From Candidatus Hydrogenedentota bacterium (GTDB lineage Bacteria; Hydrogenedentota; Hydrogenedentia; Hydrogenedentales; CAITNO01): a stretch of 13,108 bases of DNA. This document shows, one piece after another, positions 1-6,521 of this stretch. Location: assembly GCA_903822375.1 (NCBI GenBank), contig CAIJOU010000864.1, positions 1 through 13,108 of the forward strand, given 5' to 3'. Numbering within the stretch: the stretch's first letter is position 1; the number at the start of each line of letters is the position of its first letter. Position numbers and translations under genes: made by a program. Under the pieces are notes generated by a model, which was given only the letters and a program-made list of their open reading frames with translations, was not told the DNA's origin and searched no databases.

Positions 1-4
1 ATGG

Positions 5-23
5 GACAGCCGCCTCGGCTGTC
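5..23. repeat. Perfect short inverted repeat (8-bp stem, 3-base loop)
   Basis: GACAGCCG at 5-12 and CGGCTGTC at 16-23 are exact reverse complements separated by CCT. The stem is symmetric on both strands and no T-run follows it, so it is not a classical intrinsic terminator on the plus strand. It could be a dispersed intergenic palindrome or the 3' end structure of a gene left of the window. No second copy was noticed in this window. Confidence 0.5.
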
Positions 24-43
24 GGGCCAGGGAATGACAGGCG

Positions 44-92
44 GGGGCGGTAGTTCCATATTCTTCCGCCCCACATTTTCTGGGGCGTCTTT
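44..92 (+). terminator. Two mutually exclusive GC stems, terminator-like
   Basis: CGCCCCA (67-73) pairs perfectly with TGGGGCG (81-87) around a 7-base loop, and TCTTTC follows. This gives a weak terminator-like element. The left arm overlaps CCGCCCC (66-72), which can instead pair with GGGGCGG (44-50) across a 15-base loop. The two stems cannot form together, an arrangement seen in attenuators. The T-run is poor and the region is GC-rich, so the pairing may be chance. The element lies about 85 bases before the first gene and may also end transcription from the left. Confidence 0.3.
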
Positions 93-176
93 CAATAAGT
101 TGCAGGATGTGCTACATTAAATCCGCAATGAGTTCTTCCCATATTACGGGGAGTTCCAACACGAAAGAGGTGCCTT

Positions 177-527
177 ATGCCGCAGCAACTGCCCACGGGA
201 TGCATCAACCATCCGGGCATTGAGGCCATTGCGCGGTGCCGCCAATGCGCCACCCCCGTGTGCAACGGATGCGTGGTTGCGGGGCCGACGGGCAGGTTCT
301 GTTCGTTTGAATGCCGCGAAAAGCATGAGCAATTCACCAGGGACGCGCAGGGTTGCGAACTGGCCGGGAAGCGCGGGGGAGGGTTCACGCGCACCCTTCG
401 CAAAATGGTCGGCCGAGTTGTGGTGCTTGCCGCGGCGCTGTTTGTCCTGGGGGTTGTATGCAGCATGTTCGAAGTGCCTGTTTTGTCGGGGCTGACACGG
501 ATGGTCCGGGGCTTTGTCGGCTTCTAA
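177..527 (+). CDS. Small membrane protein with N-terminal B-box-like zinc finger
   Basis: This 116-residue protein has two parts. Residues 9-50 carry a regular series of metal ligands: C9-x2-H12, C21-x2-C24, C29-x2-C32, C42-x3-C46 and H50. The spacing fits a B-box-type or cross-brace zinc finger binding two zinc ions. After a basic linker (about 65-80) comes one hydrophobic segment (about 78-98), predicted to span the membrane, then a short tail. The zinc module is therefore probably cytoplasmic and tethered to the inner membrane. The ATG has a good ribosome binding site, AAGAGG at 165-170, six bases upstream. Bacterial proteins with B-box-like fingers and membrane helices are common but mostly uncharacterised, and the partner bound by the finger is unknown. 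It lies 69 bases before the next co-directional gene, also a small membrane protein, so they may be co-transcribed. The gene is well supported; its function is not. Confidence 0.82.
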   Translation: MPQQLPTGCINHPGIEAIARCRQCATPVCNGCVVAGPTGRFCSFECREKHEQFTRDAQGCELAGKRGGGFTRTLRKMVGRVVVLAAALFVLGVVCSMFEVPVLSGLTRMVRGFVGF

Positions 528-596
528 GAAGCAATGCCTGGGCCGTACCGTTGTGGGATGTTGTTTGCGGGCAGGGACCGATCAAGGGAGAGCGTC

Positions 597-1037
597 ATGG
601 ACCTCAGCGGACTCAAATGGCCGGCGATTATCCTTGTGGTGGTTGCCATCGGCTGGCTTGCCACCAGCGGGGGCGTGAATTTCATGGTGGACAAATGCAC
701 CAAGGCCGCGCCCGGACAGGATGTGGCGCGGGACAAGGCCGATGAGGCCGGCCTGACCCATGTGGGGGGCTATCTCTTTGTCCTGCTGCGCTACGAGCGG
801 GCGGCGACCGTTATGAACCTGGCGATTCAGCGCTACGGCACCAACGGCGCGAACTACTACTACAATCTGTACCGCATCGCGAAATGCCTGGAGAAGATGG
901 ATCGCATGCAGGAGAGCTACAATATCCTGCGCAACCTGACCGACATTGACGCGAAACAATTTGACGATCGCATTCCCAACCGGGACGTGCTCGCAGCACG
1001 GGCGACCAAACTCAAGGAAGTGAACAACCTACAGTGA
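597..1037 (+). CDS. Single-pass membrane protein with TPR-like helical domain
   Basis: This 146-residue protein starts with a short N-terminus and a hydrophobic helix at about residues 8-25, which works as a signal anchor. The rest reads as amphipathic helices. The segment from about residue 60 to 120 (GGYLFVLLRYERAATVMNLA, then NYYYNLYRIAKCLEKM and YNILRNL) resembles tetratricopeptide repeats, used for protein contacts. I chose the ATG at 597 because AAGGGAG at 584-590 is well placed before it, while the in-frame ATG at 534 has no such signal and would put an odd hydrophilic extension before the anchor. The stop overlaps the GTG start of rlmB (GTGA, 1034-1037), which suggests translational coupling. 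The family is not recognised. A scaffold working with the neighbouring zinc-finger membrane protein is a guess from proximity only. Confidence 0.8.
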   Translation: MDLSGLKWPAIILVVVAIGWLATSGGVNFMVDKCTKAAPGQDVARDKADEAGLTHVGGYLFVLLRYERAATVMNLAIQRYGTNGANYYYNLYRIAKCLEKMDRMQESYNILRNLTDIDAKQFDDRIPNRDVLAARATKLKEVNNLQ

Positions 1038-1780
1038 GCGGCGCAAAAGAGATTGTGTACGGGCGCATACCCGTTCTGGAATGTCTGAAGGCGGGTCGGC
1101 GCAGGCCGTCGCGCCTTTTCGTGCAGGTCACCGCCCACGGCATCGAAGAGGTGCTGGCCGCGGCAAAGGGCGTGCCGGTGGAGCATGTGGACCGGTTTGC
1201 ACTGGACCGCATGACGCAAGCCGGCATTCATCAGGGAGTCGTGCTCGAAACAGAACTGGCCCCGGTATTGGACCTTGAGGACCTGCTGGAGGGGGACCTG
1301 GCCGCCGACGCGTTCGTGATCATTCTCGACAGTGTGGAGGACCCGCACAATTTTGGCGCGATTGCGCGGTCGGCCGCGGCCTGCGGCGCGGCGGGATTGA
1401 TCTTCGCCAAGGACCGTTCTGCGCCGTTGTCGCCCACGGCGGTGAAAGCGGCCGCGGGCGCGATGGATTGGCTCAACCTGATCCGCGTGACCAATCTGGC
1501 CCGGGCCATTGAGACACTCAAGAAGGCCGGATTCTGGGTGGCGGCACTCGACGCCGATGCCGACAAAACCCTCTGGGACGCCGACCTTTCCGGGCGCATT
1601 GCGCTGGTGGTGGGCAACGAGGGCGAGGGGATCCGGCGGCTAGTCCGCGAGAAATGCGACTTCGCCGTCTCTATCCCGCTGGTGGGCGAGATCACCAGCC
1701 TGAACGCCTCCGTGAGCGCCGGCATTGCCCTGGCAGAATGTCGCCGCAGGCGGTGGATCAAGGAGAAGGGGCAGGGCTGA
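1034..1780 (+). CDS. rlmB: 23S rRNA (guanosine-2'-O-)-methyltransferase, TrmH/SpoU family
   Basis: The 248-residue protein is the size expected of RlmB, which methylates the 2'-hydroxyl of G2251 in 23S rRNA using S-adenosylmethionine. The N-terminal 75 residues form the usual RNA-binding substrate domain (starting KEIVYGRIPVLECL). The SPOUT domain follows with all three signature motifs: motif 1 at about 97-115 (ILDSVEDPHNFGAIARS, with N106 and R112), motif 2 at 191-199 (LVVGNEGEG), and motif 3 at about 212-235 (SIPLVGEITSLNASVSAGIA). These form the trefoil-knot cofactor site. The start is GTG at 1034, overlapping the previous stop as GTGA, so it is probably translated by coupling. The related tRNA methyltransferase TrmH and the 23S enzyme TsnR share this fold. 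The N-terminal domain and close motif match favour RlmB, although exact target specificity cannot be proved from sequence. Confidence 0.93.
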   Translation: MSGAKEIVYGRIPVLECLKAGRRRPSRLFVQVTAHGIEEVLAAAKGVPVEHVDRFALDRMTQAGIHQGVVLETELAPVLDLEDLLEGDLAADAFVIILDSVEDPHNFGAIARSAAACGAAGLIFAKDRSAPLSPTAVKAAAGAMDWLNLIRVTNLARAIETLKKAGFWVAALDADADKTLWDADLSGRIALVVGNEGEGIRRLVREKCDFAVSIPLVGEITSLNASVSAGIALAECRRRRWIKEKGQG

Positions 1781-1814
1781 TCGGTCCTTGGCGGGTTGTC
1801 CCGAGAAAAACAAT

Positions 1815-1844
1815 TTGACACAGTGGGTGGGCAATGGGTAATAT
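1815..1844 (+). promoter_or_regulatory. Sigma70-type promoter of rpsD, with palindrome over the -10
   Basis: A consensus -35 box TTGACA lies at 1815-1820 and a -10-like TAATAT at 1839-1844, with 18 bases between them. Transcription would start near 1851, giving rpsD its own message. The -10 is embedded in a perfect palindrome, GGGTA-ATA-TACCC (1836-1848), which could be a repressor site or chance. Confidence 0.6.
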
Positions 1845-1849
1845 ACCCG

Positions 1850-1970
1850 CCCTGTCTCGGATGCGGGGAATACGTGTGTCCGGGCGGGTGCGCGACGCGC
1901 AGGTTCTTTAGGCAACCACGGGCGGACGTAATGGTACGCTGCCGCCGTCAGGAAGGACAGAAGGTAATCT
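1850..1970 (+). promoter_or_regulatory. Structured 5' leader of rpsD, possible S4 autoregulatory site
   Basis: About 120 untranslated bases lie between the predicted start of transcription and the rpsD ATG. Two hairpins are visible. TGCGC (1889-1893) pairs with GCGCA (1897-1901). GGCGG-A-CGTA (1921-1930) pairs with TACG-CTG-CCGCC (1935-1946) around an ATGG loop. The second ends about 12 bases before the AGAAGG ribosome binding site (1959-1964). S4 is known in several bacteria to repress translation by binding leader RNA folds, so an autoregulatory role is plausible. I did not match it to a known S4 leader class. Confidence 0.35.
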
Positions 1971-2582
1971 ATGGCCAGGTATCTGGGACCGAAGCACAAG
2001 TTGAGCCGCCGCATTGGCAAGTGCATCTGGGGCAGGTCGGACAGTCCCGCGCAAAAGCGGCCCTATCCTGCGGGTCAGCACGGCGAGAATGCACGCCGCA
2101 AGATGTCGGTGTACGGCACGCAGTTGCTGGAAAAGCAGAAGCTGCGCATGCACTACGGCGCGATCATGGAACGCCAAATGCGCAAGACCTTTGACCGGGC
2201 GCGGCGCATGGGCGGCAACACGGGCACCAACCTGATGATGCTGCTGGAGTCGCGTTTGGACTGCGTGGTGTGGCGTCTGGGCTTTGCCCCGACCATCTTC
2301 GCCGCCCGCCAGCTCGTTTCGCACTGCCACATGCTGGTTGACGGGCAGAAGGTGAACATCCCCTCCTTCCAGGTCAAGCCGGGCATGGTGATTTCGGTTC
2401 GCGAAAAGAGCCGCAAGATCCCGATGATTGCCGAGGGCGCCGAATATCCGCCCATGCAGATCCCCGAGTTCCTGGATCGGCCGGCCAAGTCTTTCGAGGG
2501 CCGGATGGTGGCGACGCCCAACGCGGCCACGATTCCGTACCAGGTGGACACGAACAGCATTATCGGTTTCTATTCCCGCTAG
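1971..2582 (+). CDS. rpsD: 30S ribosomal protein S4
   Basis: This is a full-length S4 (203 residues), a primary 16S rRNA-binding protein that nucleates 30S assembly and helps form the mRNA entry site and decoding fidelity region. The start MARYLGPK is typical. It is the C-minus form: of the four N-terminal zinc-binding cysteines of the C-plus type only one cysteine (C18) is present, so it binds no zinc there. The characteristic YPAGQHG segment follows (about residues 32-38), then the helical domain and the S4 RNA-binding motif at about residues 91-150 (SRLDCVVWRLGFAPTIFAAR, LVSHCHMLVDGQKVNIPSF). The ATG at 1971 has AGAAGG six bases upstream. It stands alone between rlmB and purA with its own promoter and terminator, instead of in the alpha operon with rpsM, rpsK and rpoA. 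This is also seen in some other phyla. Confidence 0.97.
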   Translation: MARYLGPKHKLSRRIGKCIWGRSDSPAQKRPYPAGQHGENARRKMSVYGTQLLEKQKLRMHYGAIMERQMRKTFDRARRMGGNTGTNLMMLLESRLDCVVWRLGFAPTIFAARQLVSHCHMLVDGQKVNIPSFQVKPGMVISVREKSRKIPMIAEGAEYPPMQIPEFLDRPAKSFEGRMVATPNAATIPYQVDTNSIIGFYSR

Positions 2583-2604
2583 TCGGAACGAAACAGGTCT
2601 TCTT

Positions 2605-2646
2605 CTGGCGGACCGCCCGCGCGGCGGGCCGCCAGTTTCATTTTCA
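2605..2646 (+). terminator. Intrinsic terminator of rpsD
   Basis: Twenty-two bases after the rpsD stop, CTGGCGG (2605-2611) pairs with CCGCCAG (2628-2634). Inside it, CCGCC (2613-2617) pairs with GGCGG (2622-2626), giving a nearly continuous 12-bp GC-rich stem with one A/G mismatch. The T-rich tract TTTCATTTT follows at 2635-2643. A second T6 run lies at 2652-2657 without a strong stem before it. It separates rpsD from purA. Confidence 0.82.
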
Positions 2647-2701
2647 GGGCGTTTTTTCCCGAAGCGCCGGCGCGTCCGGCACGGGGCACCGAGGACGGAC
2701 T

Positions 2702-3973
2702 ATGAGCATCGAAGTGGTAGTGGGAGCAAACTGGGGCGACGAGGGCAAGGGCCGCATGGTCGACTACCTTGCCCAGGACGCGGATTTCGTGGTGCGGTAC
2801 CAGGGTGGAAACAACGCCGGCCACACCGTGGTGAACGAGTTCGGCGAGTTCAAACTGCACCTGCTGCCGTCGGGCGTGTTCAATCCGAACGTGGTGAACA
2901 TTCTCGGCCCGGGCATGGTTATCGATCTGGAGGCGCTGGCCACGGAGATCGATGAACTCAAGGCGCGCGGCATCCACCCCAACATTCGCATCTCGGACCG
3001 CGCAACCATCTGTTTCCCCTTCAACAAGATGGCCGACGGATGGGAAGAGGAACGGCTGGGCAAGAACGCCTACGGCTCCACTCGGCGCGGCATCGCGCCG
3101 GCCTACGGCGATCGCACCGTCAAGAAAGCCCTTCAAATCGGCGAGGTGCTGTATCCGGGCCGGCTGCGCGCGCGGCTGGAACAGATCTGCAACTGGAAAC
3201 TGCTGGAGGCCGAGAAGGTCTACGGGCACGGCACCGCATTCACCTTTGAGCAGATGCTTGAATGGGCGGAGACGTGGGGCGGCAAACTGCGCGACCTCAT
3301 CTGCGACACGTCGGTGCTGCTTGACGCGGGCGCCAAGGCCGGCAAGAAGATCTTGTTTGAGGCCCAGTTGGGCACGCTGCGCGACCTGAACTTCGGCATT
3401 TACCCATTTACCACCTCGTCCTGCACGCTGGCCTCCTACGCCCCCATCGGCGGCGGCCTGTTCGGCCATGCGCTGAACCGGGTGGTGGCCGTGGTCAAGG
3501 CGTTTTCGACCTGCGTGGGCGAGGGGCCCTTTGTTACGCTGATGGAAAAGGACATTGCCGACGCGCTGCGCCAGTCGGCCAAGGAATACGGCGCGGCGAC
3601 GGGCCGCCCCCGCACCATCGGCCACTTTGACGCGCTGGCCACCCGCTACGGCTGCTGGGCGCAGGGCGCGACGGAAGTGGCGCTGACCAAGCTGGACAGC
3701 CTGAGCGGGCAGAAGACGCTCAAGATTTGCACGCAGTACGAACTGAACGGCGAAAAATTCGACCGGTTCCCGCTCAATCCGGTCCTCGAAGAGGCCAAGC
3801 CGGTGTATGTGGAACTGCCGGGCTGGAGCGAGGACATCAGCGGCGTGCGCAAATTCTCCGACCTGCCCGACGCGGCGCGGACCTATGTCGAGAAGATCGA
3901 AGAATTGATCGACTGCCCGATCCGTTACGTCTCCGTCGGTCCGGAGCGCGAGGCGCTGATCGATCGCGGGTAA
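2702..3973 (+). CDS. purA: Adenylosuccinate synthase
   Basis: PurA (423 residues, normal length about 420-435) joins IMP and aspartate using GTP to make adenylosuccinate, the first committed step from IMP to AMP in the cytoplasm. The P-loop-like GDEGKG is at residues 12-17 with the catalytic base D13. The catalytic histidine is H41 in GGNNAGHTV. Both match E. coli numbering. The IMP-contact segment reads YGSTRRGIAPAYGD at residues 124-137 where many enzymes have TTGRGIGPAY. The C-terminal half (AFSTCVGEGPF, ATGRPRTIGHFDALATRYG, ALTKLDSLSG, SVGPERE) carries the IMP, guanine and aspartate loops and looks more like the clostridial-type enzyme than the proteobacterial one. GAGG at 2691-2694 is well spaced before the ATG. 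The rpsD terminator lies upstream, so it probably has its own promoter, but I could not define one. No clear terminator follows. Confidence 0.97.
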   Translation: MSIEVVVGANWGDEGKGRMVDYLAQDADFVVRYQGGNNAGHTVVNEFGEFKLHLLPSGVFNPNVVNILGPGMVIDLEALATEIDELKARGIHPNIRISDRATICFPFNKMADGWEEERLGKNAYGSTRRGIAPAYGDRTVKKALQIGEVLYPGRLRARLEQICNWKLLEAEKVYGHGTAFTFEQMLEWAETWGGKLRDLICDTSVLLDAGAKAGKKILFEAQLGTLRDLNFGIYPFTTSSCTLASYAPIGGGLFGHALNRVVAVVKAFSTCVGEGPFVTLMEKDIADALRQSAKEYGAATGRPRTIGHFDALATRYGCWAQGATEVALTKLDSLSGQKTLKICTQYELNGEKFDRFPLNPVLEEAKPVYVELPGWSEDISGVRKFSDLPDAARTYVEKIEELIDCPIRYVSVGPEREALIDRG

Positions 3974-4102
3974 ACCGCGCCATCGACCCGCGCCACATTT
4001 GCTCATGACCCGTCCTTGAGGTCTGGGCAAAGGGTGTGGACGGGCGGAAGACGCGGTCTTATGCAGGAACAGTACTTCTTTGGATGCCGCAGGAACTGTC
4101 TA

Positions 4103-5299
4103 ATGAAACCCTTTTCCGCCGTCCTCTCGGTCTGCATGCTTTGTTTTGCAACGTTCGGGTTGGCTGCCCATGCGCAGGGTGTGTTTTCCTCCAAGGGGCT
4201 CAAGATACAGGTGGATGCCCATGGGCAGGTCACCGGCCTTCGCGGCGACCAGCGCGACTGTCTTGCACCCAATCAGTCCGCGCCGCTGCTGGCGGTCAAG
4301 GTGGGCGGGCAGTTCGAAGAGCCAACATCGGCGACTTTTCTCAAAGACCCAAAATCCATCCGGCTAAAGTATGAGAAGAGTGGTGTCTCCATAGACGTGG
4401 GCGTAACGGAAAAGGAGACGCACGTCACATTCGAACTGACCCGGTGCGAGCCCGAAGCGGTGGTCGGCCTCGTGGTCTGGGGGCCCTATCCGACCATAAT
4501 CAACAAGACCGTTGGGGAAACGGTGGGCGTTGTGCGCGATGGGGAGTATGCCGTCGGCATCCAGTCGCTGAACGTAAAGACGCTGGGCGGTTATCCCGAA
4601 AACGAGGAGGGTATTGACCAGTCCAGGGGGCAGGCTGCGCTGGCAAAGCCCTGGGGCAGCGTTCTGCAGGCCTGGTGCATGGACCGGTCCAAACCGCGCA
4701 ATGTGGACGCATGGAACGGGTCGTTTCCCAACATGCCCGTGCCGCCGATGCCGGGGGAGACGGTTGTGGGGACAAAGATCGCCCTGTTTGGCTGTGCGGA
4801 GGCGCAGGTGCTCGAAACCATCGGCCAGATAGAGGTGGCTGAAGGGTTGCCGCATCCCATGGCCGACGGCGTTTGGCAGAAGCTTTCCCCCAACCGGGGT
4901 CGGTCCTATCTCATTGCCGAATACAACGAGGCCGACATCGACGAGATGCTCGGCTACGTCAAGCGCGCCAACCTGATGTCGCTGTATCACGGCGGTCCGT
5001 TCAAGAGCTGGGGCCATTACGAACTGAACCCGAAGTACTTTCCCAACGGCGTGGCGGGGCTGAAGGCCTGCGTTGAGAAGGGGAAGGCGCTGGGGATTCC
5101 GCTGGGTGCGCACACGCTGTCGAATTTCATCCAGACCAACGACGCCTATGTCACGCCGATCCCCGACCCACGGCTGGCCAAGACCGGGAGCAGCGTGTTG
5201 ACGGGGGGATATCGACGCCGAGATTACGGAGATTCCCGTGGCATCGCCGGAGTACTTCGCCAACGAAAAAGCGAACTGGATGCACACGGTCGTCATTGA
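4103..5299 (+). CDS. Secreted unassigned (glycoside-hydrolase-like) protein, N-terminal part of a frameshifted gene
   Basis: This frame begins with a clear Sec signal peptide (MKPFSAVLSVCMLCFATFGL, then AAHA and a likely cut after residue 24). I chose the ATG at 4103 because the signal peptide starts there and AGGA (4091-4094) precedes it; the in-frame ATG at 4061 and TTG at 4016 would add a long non-hydrophobic extension. Residues about 25-240 look like a beta-sandwich. From about 250 the sequence suggests the first strands of a TIM barrel (YLIAEYNEADIDEMLGYVKR, LMSLYHGGPF, KALGIPLGAHTLSNF, TPIPDPRLAKTGSSVLTG). After the G6 run at 5203 the frame encodes about 30 unrelated residues up to the stop at 5299, while the homologous-looking continuation is in the next frame. 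The pattern recalls large hypothetical secreted proteins of polysaccharide-degradation loci, but I cannot name a CAZy family. Enzymatic activity is an inference. Confidence 0.75.
   Translation: MKPFSAVLSVCMLCFATFGLAAHAQGVFSSKGLKIQVDAHGQVTGLRGDQRDCLAPNQSAPLLAVKVGGQFEEPTSATFLKDPKSIRLKYEKSGVSIDVGVTEKETHVTFELTRCEPEAVVGLVVWGPYPTIINKTVGETVGVVRDGEYAVGIQSLNVKTLGGYPENEEGIDQSRGQAALAKPWGSVLQAWCMDRSKPRNVDAWNGSFPNMPVPPMPGETVVGTKIALFGCAEAQVLETIGQIEVAEGLPHPMADGVWQKLSPNRGRSYLIAEYNEADIDEMLGYVKRANLMSLYHGGPFKSWGHYELNPKYFPNGVAGLKACVEKGKALGIPLGAHTLSNFIQTNDAYVTPIPDPRLAKTGSSVLTGGYRRRDYGDSRGIAGVLRQRKSELDAHGRH
5203..5208 (+). other. G6 homopolymer: frameshift point within one interrupted gene
   Basis: Six Gs follow ACG-like sequence at 5201-5208. 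Up to here the coding frame is that of 4103-5299; from here the sensible protein continues one base later (GDIDAEITEIPVASPEYFAN). With five Gs the codons would read ACG GGG GAT ATC GAC GCC and the two halves would fuse into one protein of about 793 residues ending at 6485. The cause may be a sequencing or assembly error, a true inactivating insertion, or slippage. The short run makes regulated phase variation less likely than error. Confidence 0.8.
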
Positions 5300-6485
5300 C
5301 ACCGAACTCATCCGGTATCGTGCGGTTTCCGCCGCCGAACCGTGGAAACTGCTGGACTGCAAACGGGGCGCTTTTTCGACGAAAGCCGCCGCACACCGGC
5401 GGGGCGATGCGGTGGGGAAACTGCTGGACCATCCCTACAAGGTGTTCTTTCCGAACCTGGACCTGCAGCGCGAGATCGCCCGAAACATGGCCGCGCGCTT
5501 CAATGAGACCGGTCTGGGCCAGATGGATTTTGACGGGCACGAGGGTTGCCTTGCGTCGGGGCAGGGAAGCTACGCGATTAACCTTTTCGCCAAAGACTTC
5601 TATGACAATCTCACGGGCACCGTGCTGAACGGCACAAGCAATTCGGCGCATTTCTACTGGCACATCAACAGCTACTGCAACTGGGGCGAACCGTGGTACG
5701 GCGGATTCCGCGACAGCATGCAGGAATACCGCATCAACAACCAGGCCTTTCTCGAGCGGAACTATCTGCCCAAGATGCTGGGCTGGTACCTGCTGAAACG
5801 GACCACGAGCCTGTCCGATGTGGAGTGGATGCTGGCGCGCTCTGCCGGCATGGACGCGGGCTTTGCACTGCAGTCGAGCCCGGACGATTTGCGCAAGAAC
5901 CCCGACACGGGAACACTGCTGGACGCGATTCGGGAGTGGGAAGAGGCGCGTCGCAGCGGCGCCTTCTCCGACGGGCAGTGCGAACGCATGAAGAATCCCA
6001 AGTCCGAATTCCATTTGGAGAAGGTTGCCGACGGCGGATGGAACCTGTATCCGTTCCATGATTCTGACGAGTTCACCCATGAACAGATTCAGCGCCAGCC
6101 GGGCGAACCCACGGGGGCCCAGTGGGAATTTGTGAATCCGGACGACAGCCAAACACTTCAGTTCAAACTGCGGGTTCCGGGCGACAGTGGTTCCATTCTG
6201 AATCCCACTTTTGAGATCGACAAATCGGCCACGCTTGCCGTTGAGGTGGAGGTGAAGGCGGGGCAGACACTCCTGTGCGAAGGTGACGGCACCGCGCGTG
6301 TGTATGACGCGAAAGGCAACCAGGTCAAGTCGGTCAAGGTGGCGGCGGAACCGCCGAAGCTTGGCTCGGGCAGGCACGAGATCGGTTTTGACTGTGAATT
6401 TCAGGGCGAGCCCGCGCCCAAAGTCGTTGTGAATTTCAAAACCATGGGCAAGCCCGAACCGGTGAAGAACAAGGCGCAGGGTTGA
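5238..6485 (+). CDS. C-terminal part of the frameshifted secreted glycoside-hydrolase-like protein
   Basis: This 415-residue frame has no signal peptide. Its apparent GTG start at 5238 has no convincing ribosome binding site, so it is best read as the continuation of the 4103 gene. The coherent sequence in fact begins upstream of that GTG, at about 5208. It contains the rest of the putative barrel: VVIDTELIRYRAVS, a PWKLLDCKRGAF segment, GLGQMDFDGHEG at about residues 93-104 (an acidic motif that could hold catalytic carboxylates), then SNSAHFYWHINSYCNWGEPW and WMLARSAGMDAGFAL. A C-terminal beta-rich region (about 290-410, from WEFVNPDDSQTLQFKLRV) resembles a carbohydrate-binding jelly roll. 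Aromatic and acidic richness fits a sugar-binding cleft. If translated alone it would lack its barrel N-terminus and probably be inactive. The chitinase-like gene follows 36 bases downstream on the same strand. Confidence 0.75.
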   Translation: MASPEYFANEKANWMHTVVIDTELIRYRAVSAAEPWKLLDCKRGAFSTKAAAHRRGDAVGKLLDHPYKVFFPNLDLQREIARNMAARFNETGLGQMDFDGHEGCLASGQGSYAINLFAKDFYDNLTGTVLNGTSNSAHFYWHINSYCNWGEPWYGGFRDSMQEYRINNQAFLERNYLPKMLGWYLLKRTTSLSDVEWMLARSAGMDAGFALQSSPDDLRKNPDTGTLLDAIREWEEARRSGAFSDGQCERMKNPKSEFHLEKVADGGWNLYPFHDSDEFTHEQIQRQPGEPTGAQWEFVNPDDSQTLQFKLRVPGDSGSILNPTFEIDKSATLAVEVEVKAGQTLLCEGDGTARVYDAKGNQVKSVKVAAEPPKLGSGRHEIGFDCEFQGEPAPKVVVNFKTMGKPEPVKNKAQG

Positions 6486-6521
6486 ACGGATTGACTTGCG
6501 GCAGGGAAAATGTGGGGCAGA

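Noticed and set aside
177..1780. A defence or toxin-antitoxin system built from the two small membrane proteins
   Set aside because: No toxin, nuclease, NTPase or antitoxin DNA-binding motif is present, and rlmB is a housekeeping gene.
1834..1911. A 25-codon open frame (MGNIPALSRM...) before rpsD, as a possible leader peptide
   Set aside because: Its start lies upstream of and across the predicted -10 box, so the rpsD transcript would not contain the start codon.
2579..4030. A 483-codon open frame on the minus strand
   Set aside because: It covers purA antisense, has biased shadow-like composition and no domain; purA is unmistakable in the other strand.
4009..4044. CCCGTCC/GGACGGG stem after purA as a terminator
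   Set aside because: The 7-bp stem has a 22-base loop and no T-run, so it is too weak to call.
5203..5208. Programmed ribosomal frameshifting at the G6 run
   Set aside because: No canonical slippery heptamer with a downstream pseudoknot is evident, and the needed shift is +1 without a rare codon or internal ribosome-binding stimulator; error or mutation is simpler.
5151..6377. A 408-codon open frame on the minus strand opposite the secreted protein
   Set aside because: It has shadow-frame composition (His, Arg, Val, Ala rich) and no motif, while the plus strand shows coherent protein sequence.
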